A DNA stretch of 64,000 nucleotides. It comes from Agarilytica rhodophyticola (lineage in GTDB: Bacteria; Pseudomonadota; Gammaproteobacteria; Pseudomonadales; Cellvibrionaceae). Below, in pieces: positions 42,498 through 50,928 of the stretch. Position 1 is the stretch's first letter. Each line of letters begins with the position of its first letter. The DNA is taken from NCBI RefSeq assembly GCF_002157225.2, contig NZ_CP020038.1:496001-560000 (forward strand), written 5' to 3'. The notes under the pieces were generated by a model. The model had not been told where the DNA came from. It searched no databases and saw only the letters and a program-made list of their open reading frames with translations. A program made the position numbers and the translations under genes.

Positions 42498-44516
42498 ATG
42501 AAATATTTGATGAAATCTAACATCTTGGCTGGGGTGTTAGCTGCAAGTGCCCTCACTTCATTAAACAGCTTTGCTGATGATAATTCACTCTCTTCGAATA
42601 TCAATACTAACTATGGTTATGATTTTTGGCCTGGCTTTATTGTTGGTCAAGTATGGAATGATCGTGACAGCGATGGAAAACCTGATTTTCGTGAAAGAGG
42701 TTTAAAGCGAGTATCGGTATACATCGATGCAAATGATAATGGCGTTAAAGATGCTGATGAACTTTCCACTCAAACTAATCGAGCCGGATTCTATGCATTC
42801 TGGAATCTACCTGCGGGTGACTACATTGTAAGGCAGGAACTTCCTTTTGGCTGGCGTAATGTAACTGGAGGAGAAGGTGAAGACGTTGCGCCGACTTTGA
42901 TAGAAAATAAACCCAGTGACCGTATTACCACCCAAATTATTGGTGGTGATGTTACCGAAGAGATGGAATATCCATTCATGGTTGCTGTTGGTTCTACGAA
43001 CTCCGGTCGTTTCCGCCAATTCTGTGGTGGTGTACTGGTGACTGATCGTTGGGTCGTGACTGCTTCTCACTGTTCAGTGGATACTAACCCTGACGATGTG
43101 GGTGTCTTGGCAGGTACGAGCAATACCACTGATGGTAGTGGACAGGTGCTATCTGTTAAGAAGATTCATTTGCATCCGGATTATGTTGTAGAACCCCCTG
43201 AGCCAGGCGCACCATTTTCTGTGGGGGCAGGCTATGACATTGCTTTATGGGAGTTATCTGAACCGGTTAATTTGACCGAAAGCGGTGTGGAGACAGTGGC
43301 TATGTTGTCCGAGGACAATGAATATCTTGCAGACGTTGGTGTCTTGGCTACCGCTGTGGGTTGGGGAACAAGTGATCGTCAGTCTCGCCTTCTACAAGAT
43401 GTGCATGTCCCAATATCTGATGAAAATGCCTGTGCTGAGGTTTATTCGACTTCTATTAATTTTGAAACGCAGATTTGTGCAAGTGCTCCAGAAGGTGGAA
43501 TTGATGCGTGTCAAGGCGACAGTGGCGGACCTTTATTAGTACGAGATTTCTACGCCGATAAATGGAAATTAGCAGGTGTTACTAGTTATGGTAATGGTTG
43601 TGCTTTACCGGGTAATCCAGGTGTATGGGCGCGAACATCTGTGTTATCTGATTGGGCGAAAAGCGTAGCTGTAGAGCCTTCTCGCGTGCATAAAGTGAGC
43701 GTGCGTCCAGGAGGTGTAAGTTTTGCTTCTTTTGGTAATGTTAGAACTCGCTTCGAACCAAGTGCTGAGATTGAACCTCGTTGGCAGTTAGTAAATACAG
43801 CCTTTAATAACGATCCAGAAGAAGGGATGATTTTTGATTCTCGCATTATCGATGAATCTGGTTGGCCGCGTGTCTTTGATTGCGTTGCTGACAGCGATGG
43901 TCGTGGGCCTCTGCCTTCTTCAGCATCTGAGTGTTTTGCTGGTCTTAATAAGTCAGTATTGCCACTACTGGAAGGCGATGGTGTATTTATCCAAAGTCTA
44001 ACAGCAAAGCTTGATGATACTGATTTCATTCGCACTAATAACTTTGTCCTGGGATCACCAGTTGAAGAAAGTGACAATGGTGAATTAGTCGCCGATGACG
44101 CCGTTGATCCTGATTTCCCCAACAATACTTATTTTATTGATTATTTCGATATTAAAGGTTTGGATGGAGATAAAGCAGTTCGAGTAAGTGTTGAGAGCGA
44201 TAGCTTTGATAGTTTTATTGGCTTATATGATCGTGATTTCCGCGAAGCCAACAACGGCGGCGGCACTATAACTACTACTAGTGGCGGTCCCGGTTTCCCT
44301 GCTGAAATTTTCTTCTTTCCTGAAGCGGGTGTGAACTATGTACTAGGCGTTTCTACTTTCGACCCTGAGGCTGTAGGTGAATACAAGGTAACTATTCTAA
44401 ATGATGGTGAATTTGAAGCCACAGTGCTTGATATGTCACCTAGTTTCACGGGGCAAGCATTTATTAAATTTCCCGAGAGCCGAGTTATCATTCCAGATAC
44501 ACGACGCAGCCGCTAA
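42498..44516 (+). CDS. Secreted trypsin-like serine protease with SdrD-B-like and PPC-like domains
   Basis: 672 residues. Signal peptide 1-26 (LTSLNSFA); SdrD-B/carboxypeptidase-regulatory-like domain ~45-120 (GQVWNDRDSDGKPDFRERGLKRVSVYIDANDNG); trypsin domain from IIGGDVTEE (~146) with VVTASHC (His), DIALWEL (Asp) and CQGDSGGP (Ser), ending ~400. The C-terminal ~250 residues end in a PPC-like beta domain. IIGG is the usual activation site, so the N-terminal part probably acts as propeptide. Likely extracellular. The ribosome site is taagga. Confidence 0.92.
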   Translation: MKYLMKSNILAGVLAASALTSLNSFADDNSLSSNINTNYGYDFWPGFIVGQVWNDRDSDGKPDFRERGLKRVSVYIDANDNGVKDADELSTQTNRAGFYAFWNLPAGDYIVRQELPFGWRNVTGGEGEDVAPTLIENKPSDRITTQIIGGDVTEEMEYPFMVAVGSTNSGRFRQFCGGVLVTDRWVVTASHCSVDTNPDDVGVLAGTSNTTDGSGQVLSVKKIHLHPDYVVEPPEPGAPFSVGAGYDIALWELSEPVNLTESGVETVAMLSEDNEYLADVGVLATAVGWGTSDRQSRLLQDVHVPISDENACAEVYSTSINFETQICASAPEGGIDACQGDSGGPLLVRDFYADKWKLAGVTSYGNGCALPGNPGVWARTSVLSDWAKSVAVEPSRVHKVSVRPGGVSFASFGNVRTRFEPSAEIEPRWQLVNTAFNNDPEEGMIFDSRIIDESGWPRVFDCVADSDGRGPLPSSASECFAGLNKSVLPLLEGDGVFIQSLTAKLDDTDFIRTNNFVLGSPVEESDNGELVADDAVDPDFPNNTYFIDYFDIKGLDGDKAVRVSVESDSFDSFIGLYDRDFREANNGGGTITTTSGGPGFPAEIFFFPEAGVNYVLGVSTFDPEAVGEYKVTILNDGEFEATVLDMSPSFTGQAFIKFPESRVIIPDTRRSR

Positions 44517-44919
44517 GAAGTTACTGAAACTTTTTAGTTAAATTGATAAATAGTGGGCAGAGTCTTGCCCACTATTTGTACACATTGAAAAATAACGCAA
44601 AAATTAATGAGACACAGATAGTGGAAATAAAACAATAGGAATAAATGGAGTGTTAACTTTGGTTCTATTCATTTGCTTCTTGCTTTTTTCATATCTTGCA
44701 TCCACGTTCTTTTTACTCCCCTCCATTTTTAGGCTAGATATTTTACAAAACTCGTCTTATCTTGAATTAGTCACACATTCGATCGAAAAATAAGAAACAT
44801 TATACTTTAAATATAGGTTAAACTATCTACATACTTCATAGCGTCTCAAGAAGCCTTCCAATAGGCCTTAATGTATTTAAAGAGATACTTTTTCTTAAGT
44901 TTCGACCAACAAACTGTAT
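44517..44919. other. Intergenic region with protease terminator
   Basis: A hairpin tagtgggc/gcccacta at 44550-44574 ends the protease unit. The rest is A/T-rich and should hold the promoter of the MFS gene. Confidence 0.5.
44549..44575 (+). terminator. Probable terminator of the serine protease gene
   Basis: Stem atagtgggc/gcccactat, loop agagtctt, short T-rich tail (ttgta). Confidence 0.5.
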
Positions 44920-46143
44920 ATGCTAACCAAAGCTCAATTAGAACAGAGCCAATATTTTCTTATATTTATTGCATGCTCAGTAGCTCTTACCCCATTAGCT
45001 ATCGATGCTTACTTACCTGTTTTGCCTATTATAGGTGAACATTTTGGTGTGAGTATTAGTGAGGCCAACTTAACTATTAGCGCCTACTTTGTAGGTTTAG
45101 CGATAGGCCAGTTTTTAGGCGGCCCATTATCAGATCAAATTGGCCGCAAACCTATTAGCTTGTGTGGGTTAGTATTATTTTTTGGCTCTACAGTTTTTAT
45201 TATGTTGGCTACGAATATTGATATGGTTCAAATAGCACGAGGCTTACAAGGTATTGGCGGGGGGGCAGCGTCGGTTATTTGTATGGCGCAAGCACGTGAT
45301 GTTTATCCGCCTGAAGATATCGTAAAAAAATATGCCAACATTATTTTAGTTATGCTAGTTGCTCCTATGGTAGCCCCAGTAATTGGAGCTATTATTGCGC
45401 CTTTAGGTTGGCAATATATTTTTGCTTTTTTAGGAACCTATAGTTTATTAATGTTGTTGTTATCCTGGCGAACTATCCCAGAAACCAATGAACATGCAGG
45501 CTATGCTTTAAACTTTAAGAAGATTTTATCCAGTTATTGGCAGGCGATTACCTTACGAACTAATAATAAATACATTGCCATACGCTATGTGTTTTTTTCA
45601 GTTTTTATTGCTGGCACTTTTATGAGTTATTTGACTAACTCTTCTTTCATCTTTATGGATGTGTACCAGCTCAACAAATTCGAATTTGCTTTAGTCTTTT
45701 CTATTAATAGTATTATGTTAATGATTGGTAACCGCATCGCAGCGAGAATGTTAAAAAAGTTTCCCCCATTAATAATTTTACGCTGTGCTATTGTTGGGCA
45801 GCTGTCTGCTATTTTAGTTTTATTGCTGACCTACGTTTTTATCTCACCTACCTTGCCCGTAGTTATGCTAGGGCTCATGGCTACTATTGCTGCTTCAGGT
45901 GCTATGGTGCCGACGGTTTCAGGGTTATATATCAGCTTGTATGACAGCAATGCAGGAAGTGCATCTTCTTTAAATTCAACGATGATGTATATGTCTGGTG
46001 GTTTGATTGGTGCTTTTTCAACTTACTTGTCGCATTGGGGAGTATCTCGTGTGTTCTTGGTAATGTTAGTTTCAACCAGTCTTGCTAATATCATTATATT
46101 TTCTATTCGTGCCTGCTGGCATGAAAAGCCAAAACGGTGCTAG
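44920..46143 (+). CDS. Bcr/CflA-type MFS drug efflux transporter
   Basis: 407 residues, twelve membrane segments. N-terminal DAYLPVLPIIGEHFGVS and the MFS loop 2-3 signature GGPLSDQIGRKP, plus RGLQGIGGGAASVICMAQARD, are typical of the Bcr/CflA (DHA1) drug:proton antiporters. It exports small hydrophobic compounds across the inner membrane using the proton gradient. No regulator gene adjoins it. Confidence 0.92.
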   Translation: MLTKAQLEQSQYFLIFIACSVALTPLAIDAYLPVLPIIGEHFGVSISEANLTISAYFVGLAIGQFLGGPLSDQIGRKPISLCGLVLFFGSTVFIMLATNIDMVQIARGLQGIGGGAASVICMAQARDVYPPEDIVKKYANIILVMLVAPMVAPVIGAIIAPLGWQYIFAFLGTYSLLMLLLSWRTIPETNEHAGYALNFKKILSSYWQAITLRTNNKYIAIRYVFFSVFIAGTFMSYLTNSSFIFMDVYQLNKFEFALVFSINSIMLMIGNRIAARMLKKFPPLIILRCAIVGQLSAILVLLLTYVFISPTLPVVMLGLMATIAASGAMVPTVSGLYISLYDSNAGSASSLNSTMMYMSGGLIGAFSTYLSHWGVSRVFLVMLVSTSLANIIIFSIRACWHEKPKRC

Positions 46144-46253
46144 CGGCTTATATACTAAAAATGTCTGCTCACAGCTGTGATTCAAATAATGCTAGCATCC
46201 CTGAAAGAGGCTTTTTGCTGTTGAGGGGCTGATAAATTCCAACGTTTTTATCT

Positions 46254-46524
46254 AGGGCCTGTTAACACTAATTTGATCACTCCTGTTTGCACTTAAAAGC
46301 GCTAATCAAGGCACGAAGAGTGTAATTTAGTTGTTCTCGGCAATTGCTCCTGCATTGCTCTAATTACCTGTATCCATACAGGCATAAATCAGCGATGAGC
46401 AACGCCGAGTAGCGCTTTTAAGTGCAAACCCGAATAGCCACATGGATGTGGTGTATTAGGGCAGTGCAGGAGCAACTGCCAAGGGCTGGCAGCAGGTGTA
46501 ATTTAATTAGTGTTAACAGGCCCT
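46254..46524. mobile_element. MITE with 20-bp perfect terminal inverted repeats
   Basis: The ends agggcctgttaacactaatt (46254-46273) and its exact complement (46505-46524) enclose 231 bases without a gene. A second perfect 19-bp inverted pair (46285-46303 with 46411-46429) and a third imperfect pair (around 46338 and 46459, ggcaa-tgctcctgc type) lie inside. The internal ctcctgc segment also occurs in tRNA-Ser at 24600. No clear target duplication. Confidence 0.8.
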
Positions 46525-46590
46525 CGTGCGACAGAGCTTAGAAGCTATTCTAGGCATCCATTTCAAACACCACCACCTAAGAGATGTTCC

Positions 46591-48618
46591 ATGAGACAAA
46601 TATTGCTGCTGTCACTAATGCTAATAGCTCACACGGCTTTGGCGGATAATAAAAAAACCTTACAACTAGAAGATGTTTTTAATCTTGAATATGCATCGAA
46701 TATAGAAATGACGAAAGATGGTAAGCGCATCTATTTTGTACGTAATTTTATGGATATTCAGAAAGATAAAAAGAGTAGTAATATCTGGTCAGTTGATACT
46801 GCCAATGGTGGTATGAGTCCAGTTACTTCAGGTAATCAAGCAGACTACTCTCCATTACTTTCCCCCGATGGTAGTAAGTTGGCATATGTTTCCACTCTTA
46901 GTGGTAAGCCACAAATCCATATGCGCTGGTTAAAAAGCGGGGCTAATGCACAACTGACTAATTTGCAACAGTCCCCATCTGCTTTGCAGTGGTCTCCCGA
47001 TGGCCAATATCTTGCTTTTACCATGTTTGTTAAAGGTAAGGCAGATACACCTATTAAGCTGCCGGGTAAACCTAAAGGTGCCAAGTGGGCAAAGCCTGCA
47101 GTCTTTATCGATAAAACTCTCTACCGTTCTGATGGCAGTGGCTACAATGTTCCAGGTCATACGCATGTTTTCGTGCTAGCTGCAGACGGCGGGACGCCTC
47201 GTCAAATAACATCTGGTGACTTTGATTACAGTGCCGGCTTCAGCTGGGCTCAAGATGGTAAAGGCTTATATGTGGCTGCCAATCGCGAACAAGATGCTGA
47301 AATGAAACCTTTAGAAGCGGAGATTTATCGCGTCGATATTGAAAACGGTGAGCTTACCCAACTTACCCAACGCGTTGGCCCAGATGTTGGCCCTAAAGTA
47401 TCACCCAATGGCAAGCTAATCGCTTACAGAGGTTACGATGATAAATTAAAGAATTACGAGAATATGCTGCTTCACGTGATGGATGCCGACGGCAACAATA
47501 TTCGTATTCTGACTCGAGATTTAGATCGAAGTGTGGGTAAGTTCAAGTGGGCTGCTAATGGAAAAGGTATCTACTTTCAATACACGGATAAGGGGCAAGT
47601 TAAGGTGGCCTATCAGCCATTAAATGGAAAGCGCCGTGTTGTTGCGCAAGATTTGGGTGGAGCAGGCTTAGGTAGGCCTTATGTAAGTGGGGACTTTGAT
47701 GTTGCTACTAATGGCACTATTGCTTTTACCTACTCTGATCCCTTACGTCCTTCAGATGTCGCTATCGTACGTAATGGCAAGATAAAAAAATTAACCGCTT
47801 TAAATGAGGATGCTTTACAACATCTTAGTTTGGGAAAAGTTGAAGCAATACGTTATAAATCATCGGCAGACCAGAGAGAAATTGATGGTTGGGTTGTCTA
47901 TCCCCCCGGTTTTGACCCCAGTAAAAAATACCCATTTATTCTAGAGATTCATGGTGGTCCGGTCGCTGCGTATGGTCCTCATTTCTCAGCAGAAGTGCAG
48001 CTGTTTGCAGCAGCGGGCTATGTTGTGCTTTACACCAACCCTCGCGGCAGTGAGAGTTATGGCCAAGAGTTCGCTCAGACGATTCATCACAACTACCCAA
48101 GCCAGGACTACGACGACTTGATGTCGGGAGTTTCCCATCTAGTGGATAAAGGCTTCATCGATGACAAACAGTTATTTGTGACTGGAGGTTCTGGTGGAGG
48201 CGTATTGACCAGCTGGATTATCGGCCACACCGACATATTTGCTGGGGCAGTTGTGGCAAAACCCGTTATCAACTGGTACAGCTTTGTTCTAACTGCGGAC
48301 TTCTATCCCTTCTTCTATAAATACTGGTTCGGTAAAAAGCCGTGGGAAGCACTTGAACACTATATGAAATATTCTCCGATTAGCTATGTTGGCAATGTCA
48401 CCACGCCGACAATGCTACTAACTGGCGAACAAGACCACCGCACGCCCATCTCAGAAACGGAGCAGTACTATCAAGCTCTGCGTCTAGAAGGGGTTAAATC
48501 AGCCCTCGTTAGAATTCCAGGGGCATCCCATGGGATTTACAGACGGCCAAGTAACTTAATGTCCAAGGTTGCCCATATCCTCTGGTGGTTTGAGCAACAG
48601 CGAGAAGAGGCGAAATAA
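46591..48618 (+). CDS. Secreted S9 family prolyl oligopeptidase-like peptidase
   Basis: 675 residues from ATG 46591, chosen because it begins a signal peptide (MRQILLLSLMLIAHTALA); the longer frame runs back into the MITE. A beta-propeller (~30-400; PLLSPDGSKLAYVSTL, QWSPDGQYLAF) precedes an alpha/beta hydrolase domain with nucleophile GGSGGG (~555), acid in TGEQDHRTP (~635) and His in PGASHGI (~665). It cleaves short peptides in the periplasm or outside, fitting the other secreted proteases here. Confidence 0.93.
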   Translation: MRQILLLSLMLIAHTALADNKKTLQLEDVFNLEYASNIEMTKDGKRIYFVRNFMDIQKDKKSSNIWSVDTANGGMSPVTSGNQADYSPLLSPDGSKLAYVSTLSGKPQIHMRWLKSGANAQLTNLQQSPSALQWSPDGQYLAFTMFVKGKADTPIKLPGKPKGAKWAKPAVFIDKTLYRSDGSGYNVPGHTHVFVLAADGGTPRQITSGDFDYSAGFSWAQDGKGLYVAANREQDAEMKPLEAEIYRVDIENGELTQLTQRVGPDVGPKVSPNGKLIAYRGYDDKLKNYENMLLHVMDADGNNIRILTRDLDRSVGKFKWAANGKGIYFQYTDKGQVKVAYQPLNGKRRVVAQDLGGAGLGRPYVSGDFDVATNGTIAFTYSDPLRPSDVAIVRNGKIKKLTALNEDALQHLSLGKVEAIRYKSSADQREIDGWVVYPPGFDPSKKYPFILEIHGGPVAAYGPHFSAEVQLFAAAGYVVLYTNPRGSESYGQEFAQTIHHNYPSQDYDDLMSGVSHLVDKGFIDDKQLFVTGGSGGGVLTSWIIGHTDIFAGAVVAKPVINWYSFVLTADFYPFFYKYWFGKKPWEALEHYMKYSPISYVGNVTTPTMLLTGEQDHRTPISETEQYYQALRLEGVKSALVRIPGASHGIYRRPSNLMSKVAHILWWFEQQREEAK

Positions 48619-48632
48619 CTATAGTGCTAATG

Positions 48633-48704
48633 AGACACCCATATATGGGATGTTATCGTGTCGCTTTTATTTGTGGGTGTCTTGTTTAATAAAGGTGGGT
48701 GTCT
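48633..48704. repeat. Cluster of three AGACACCCA motifs
   Basis: agacaccca at 48633-48641 faces two inverted copies (tgggtgtct at 48674-48682 and 48696-48704), so the transcript can form hairpins just after the S9 gene. This is the densest group of the motif in the window. Confidence 0.65.
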
Positions 48705-48764
48705 CGTTAAATATTTAATATCCTAGCTGAGTTGATTGAAAAGAACTGAGCTTGGTTCTACTGT

Positions 48765-49295
48765 TTATGCTTCTGGTGCACTACTTCTGAGTTGTTGCTG
48801 TATTTGCCTGTTGTAGGAACTAAAATTATTGACTATGTTTGCTGCTCGATCGAAGTCAGCTTTAACCTGTCTATTCATGAGGTATCTTTTTCCGCTCAGG
48901 TTATTTTGGGTGGTTCTGAAGTCACGTAGTTTACTATTAAACGTACTACCGTTACGGTCTCGCCCTCTAACGACATTGTTGTAGGCTGTGACTACTTCGC
49001 TGGCGAAGTTTCTAGCTTGTTGTGAAACGGCTGGCCCATATATTTGTTTGGCTTCACTGAGGGATAGATCTCTTCCAACTAACATAATCTCTGAGTCGTT
49101 GGCACTGTTACCTTCAAATGCTAATAGAGATTGTATGTTTGAGCCTTGAACGTGTAGCATTTGCGCTTGCATTGGTTGTGCGGTTCTATAGTTAGCGCTC
49201 AATGGGCGGGTGCTTGTCCTGTTTTGTGTATCTTCGGTTTTAAAAAATGAGGGAGAGGCTGCAGGCGCGAAGGCAGGCCTTGAATTTATAGTCAT
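48765..49295 (-). CDS. Hypothetical protein
   Basis: 176 residues, no signal peptide or membrane segment. The N-terminal ~45 residues are low-complexity (Ser/Thr/Pro/Gln); the rest is helical and polar (ARNFASEVVTAYNNVVRGRDRNG). No family recognised. AGACACCCA motifs flank it on both sides. Confidence 0.6.
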   Translation of the reverse strand: MTINSRPAFAPAASPSFFKTEDTQNRTSTRPLSANYRTAQPMQAQMLHVQGSNIQSLLAFEGNSANDSEIMLVGRDLSLSEAKQIYGPAVSQQARNFASEVVTAYNNVVRGRDRNGSTFNSKLRDFRTTQNNLSGKRYLMNRQVKADFDRAANIVNNFSSYNRQIQQQLRSSAPEA

Positions 49296-49416
49296 ATTTA
49301 CTATCTCGTTATATCGATAATATTGAGTTTTTTAAGTGGATGATTTTTTTTTAAAGTTCGATTGAATCGTTAGTGTTAACAAGACACCCATAAAAACTTG
49401 CTTTAGGAGCTTGTAC

Positions 49417-50163
49417 ATGACAATAGAAACAGATGAAGATTTAGCGGCGTTGAAGGCAATAGGAAAAATCGTCGCATTAATACTAAAGGAAATGATGAAA
49501 CGCACCGAGCCTGGAATGACAACGGCCGAGCTTGATCAAATAGGTAAAGCATTGCTGGAGTTCTATGGTGCACAGTCCGCTCCCAAGCTTACCTACGACT
49601 TTCCAGGTTACACCTGCATTAGTGTGAATGAAGAGGCTGCCCATGGTATCCCTGGTAGTAGAGTGATCCAGCCGGGGGATATTGTTAATATCGATGTCTC
49701 CGCTGAGAAGAACGGCTATTTTGCTGATACTGGAGGCTCTTTTGTGGTGCCGCCCAGTACTTATCTGAAGGATAAGCTCATCGCTTCTACCAAGTTAGCG
49801 TTAAATGAGGCCTGCCGCCATGCAAGTGCTGGAAGCCCGCTCAATGTGATCGGTAAATCCATCAGTAAAGTAGCAAAGCAAAAAGGCTTTAGGATTATTA
49901 GGAACCTTTGCAGTCATGGTGTGGGGCGTGGGTTACATGAAGAACCTAAGGAAATACCCGGTTATTACAATCCGACAGATCGGAGGCGTCTCCATGAAGG
50001 GTTGGTAATTACTATTGAGCCGTTTTTATCGACAAAAAGTAAGTTTGTTTCGGAGACTAGTGACGGTTGGACTTTGGTCGGCCATGAGAAAAACTTATCG
50101 GCTCAATTTGAACATACGATGGTTATTACAAAGGATAAGCCGATATTGCTGACGGTTGCTTAA
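49417..50163 (+). CDS. map: Type I methionine aminopeptidase
   Basis: 248 residues from the ATG at 49417, which has the ribosome site taggag at the right distance. Pita-bread fold with metal ligands in DIVNIDVSAEKNGYFADTG (two Asp), HGVGRGLHEEP (His, Glu region) and FEHTMVIT (Glu). It removes the N-terminal Met from new proteins, in the cytoplasm. It stands alone, away from rpsB/tsf, so it is probably a second copy. Confidence 0.92.
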   Translation: MTIETDEDLAALKAIGKIVALILKEMMKRTEPGMTTAELDQIGKALLEFYGAQSAPKLTYDFPGYTCISVNEEAAHGIPGSRVIQPGDIVNIDVSAEKNGYFADTGGSFVVPPSTYLKDKLIASTKLALNEACRHASAGSPLNVIGKSISKVAKQKGFRIIRNLCSHGVGRGLHEEPKEIPGYYNPTDRRRLHEGLVITIEPFLSTKSKFVSETSDGWTLVGHEKNLSAQFEHTMVITKDKPILLTVA

Positions 50164-50229
50164 AGCCTTGTGGTGAAAGGTTTAGACTGTCATTAATAAT
50201 GTCTATACTTTGACTAATGACAGTATTAA

Positions 50230-50928
50230 GTGAATGGCTTTATGGCGTTTTTGTTAGCGTTTATCCAATGTCCCCTACCTGCTTGGCGACGCGTAGTGCT
50301 CAAAAGTGCATGTGTTGGGTGTTACTTGTTCTGGTGTGCTCAGGCCTATTGTGCGCAGTTGGATGTAAGGGTATTGAGTAGTAAAGGTGAACCGGTTGAG
50401 GGCGTTGTTATTTCTCTTCATAACAATAGCTTTGCCATTCCCGAACCACAAAACATAGAAGTACAACAAAGTGATAGGCGTTTTTCTCCACAAATTAGTT
50501 TAGCTAATGTGGGCTCGACAGTCACATTTAGCAACGCGGATACAATCATTCATCATGTTTACTCCTTCTCGAAGCCGTGGCGACGTCAGTTTCGTTTGGG
50601 GAAAAGTGAAGTCAAACAAGAAGTGATGGATACGCCAGGTGAGGTAGTTTTAGGTTGCAATATTCATGACTGGATGTTGGCCTATATCTACGTCATGGAT
50701 ACGCCATACTATGCTCGAACCAATGAAAGTGGTCTTGCAAGCTTTAGTGATATTCCTGCAACTAAGGCAGTACTACGTATACGTCACCCTCGTATTCGAG
50801 ATGGGCGAGGTAAAATAGAGCGCGATATAGAGATACGAGATGGCTCTGCAAATATGACAGAGATACGCTTACGCAAACGCTTGCTATCGACGCGAAATCA
50901 AGTACCGAATGATGATGAGTTCTACTAA
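50230..50928 (+). CDS. Periplasmic cupredoxin-like protein (methylamine-utilisation type)
   Basis: 232 residues; GTG start at 50230, or ATG 50242. Signal sequence ~10-36. A plastocyanin-like region shows FSPQISLANVGSTVTFSNADTIIHHVYSFS and GEVVLGCNIHDWMLAYIYV, with a His, a Cys and a second His (NIHDWM) as likely copper ligands. A carboxypeptidase-regulatory-like segment follows. Its stop overlaps the start of the GGDEF/EAL gene, so they are translationally coupled. Confidence 0.82.
   Translation: MNGFMAFLLAFIQCPLPAWRRVVLKSACVGCYLFWCAQAYCAQLDVRVLSSKGEPVEGVVISLHNNSFAIPEPQNIEVQQSDRRFSPQISLANVGSTVTFSNADTIIHHVYSFSKPWRRQFRLGKSEVKQEVMDTPGEVVLGCNIHDWMLAYIYVMDTPYYARTNESGLASFSDIPATKAVLRIRHPRIRDGRGKIERDIEIRDGSANMTEIRLRKRLLSTRNQVPNDDEFY

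Noticed and set aside
46510-46590. Upstream extension of the S9 peptidase frame
   Set aside because: It translates the MITE end; the ATG at 46591 starts a proper signal peptide.
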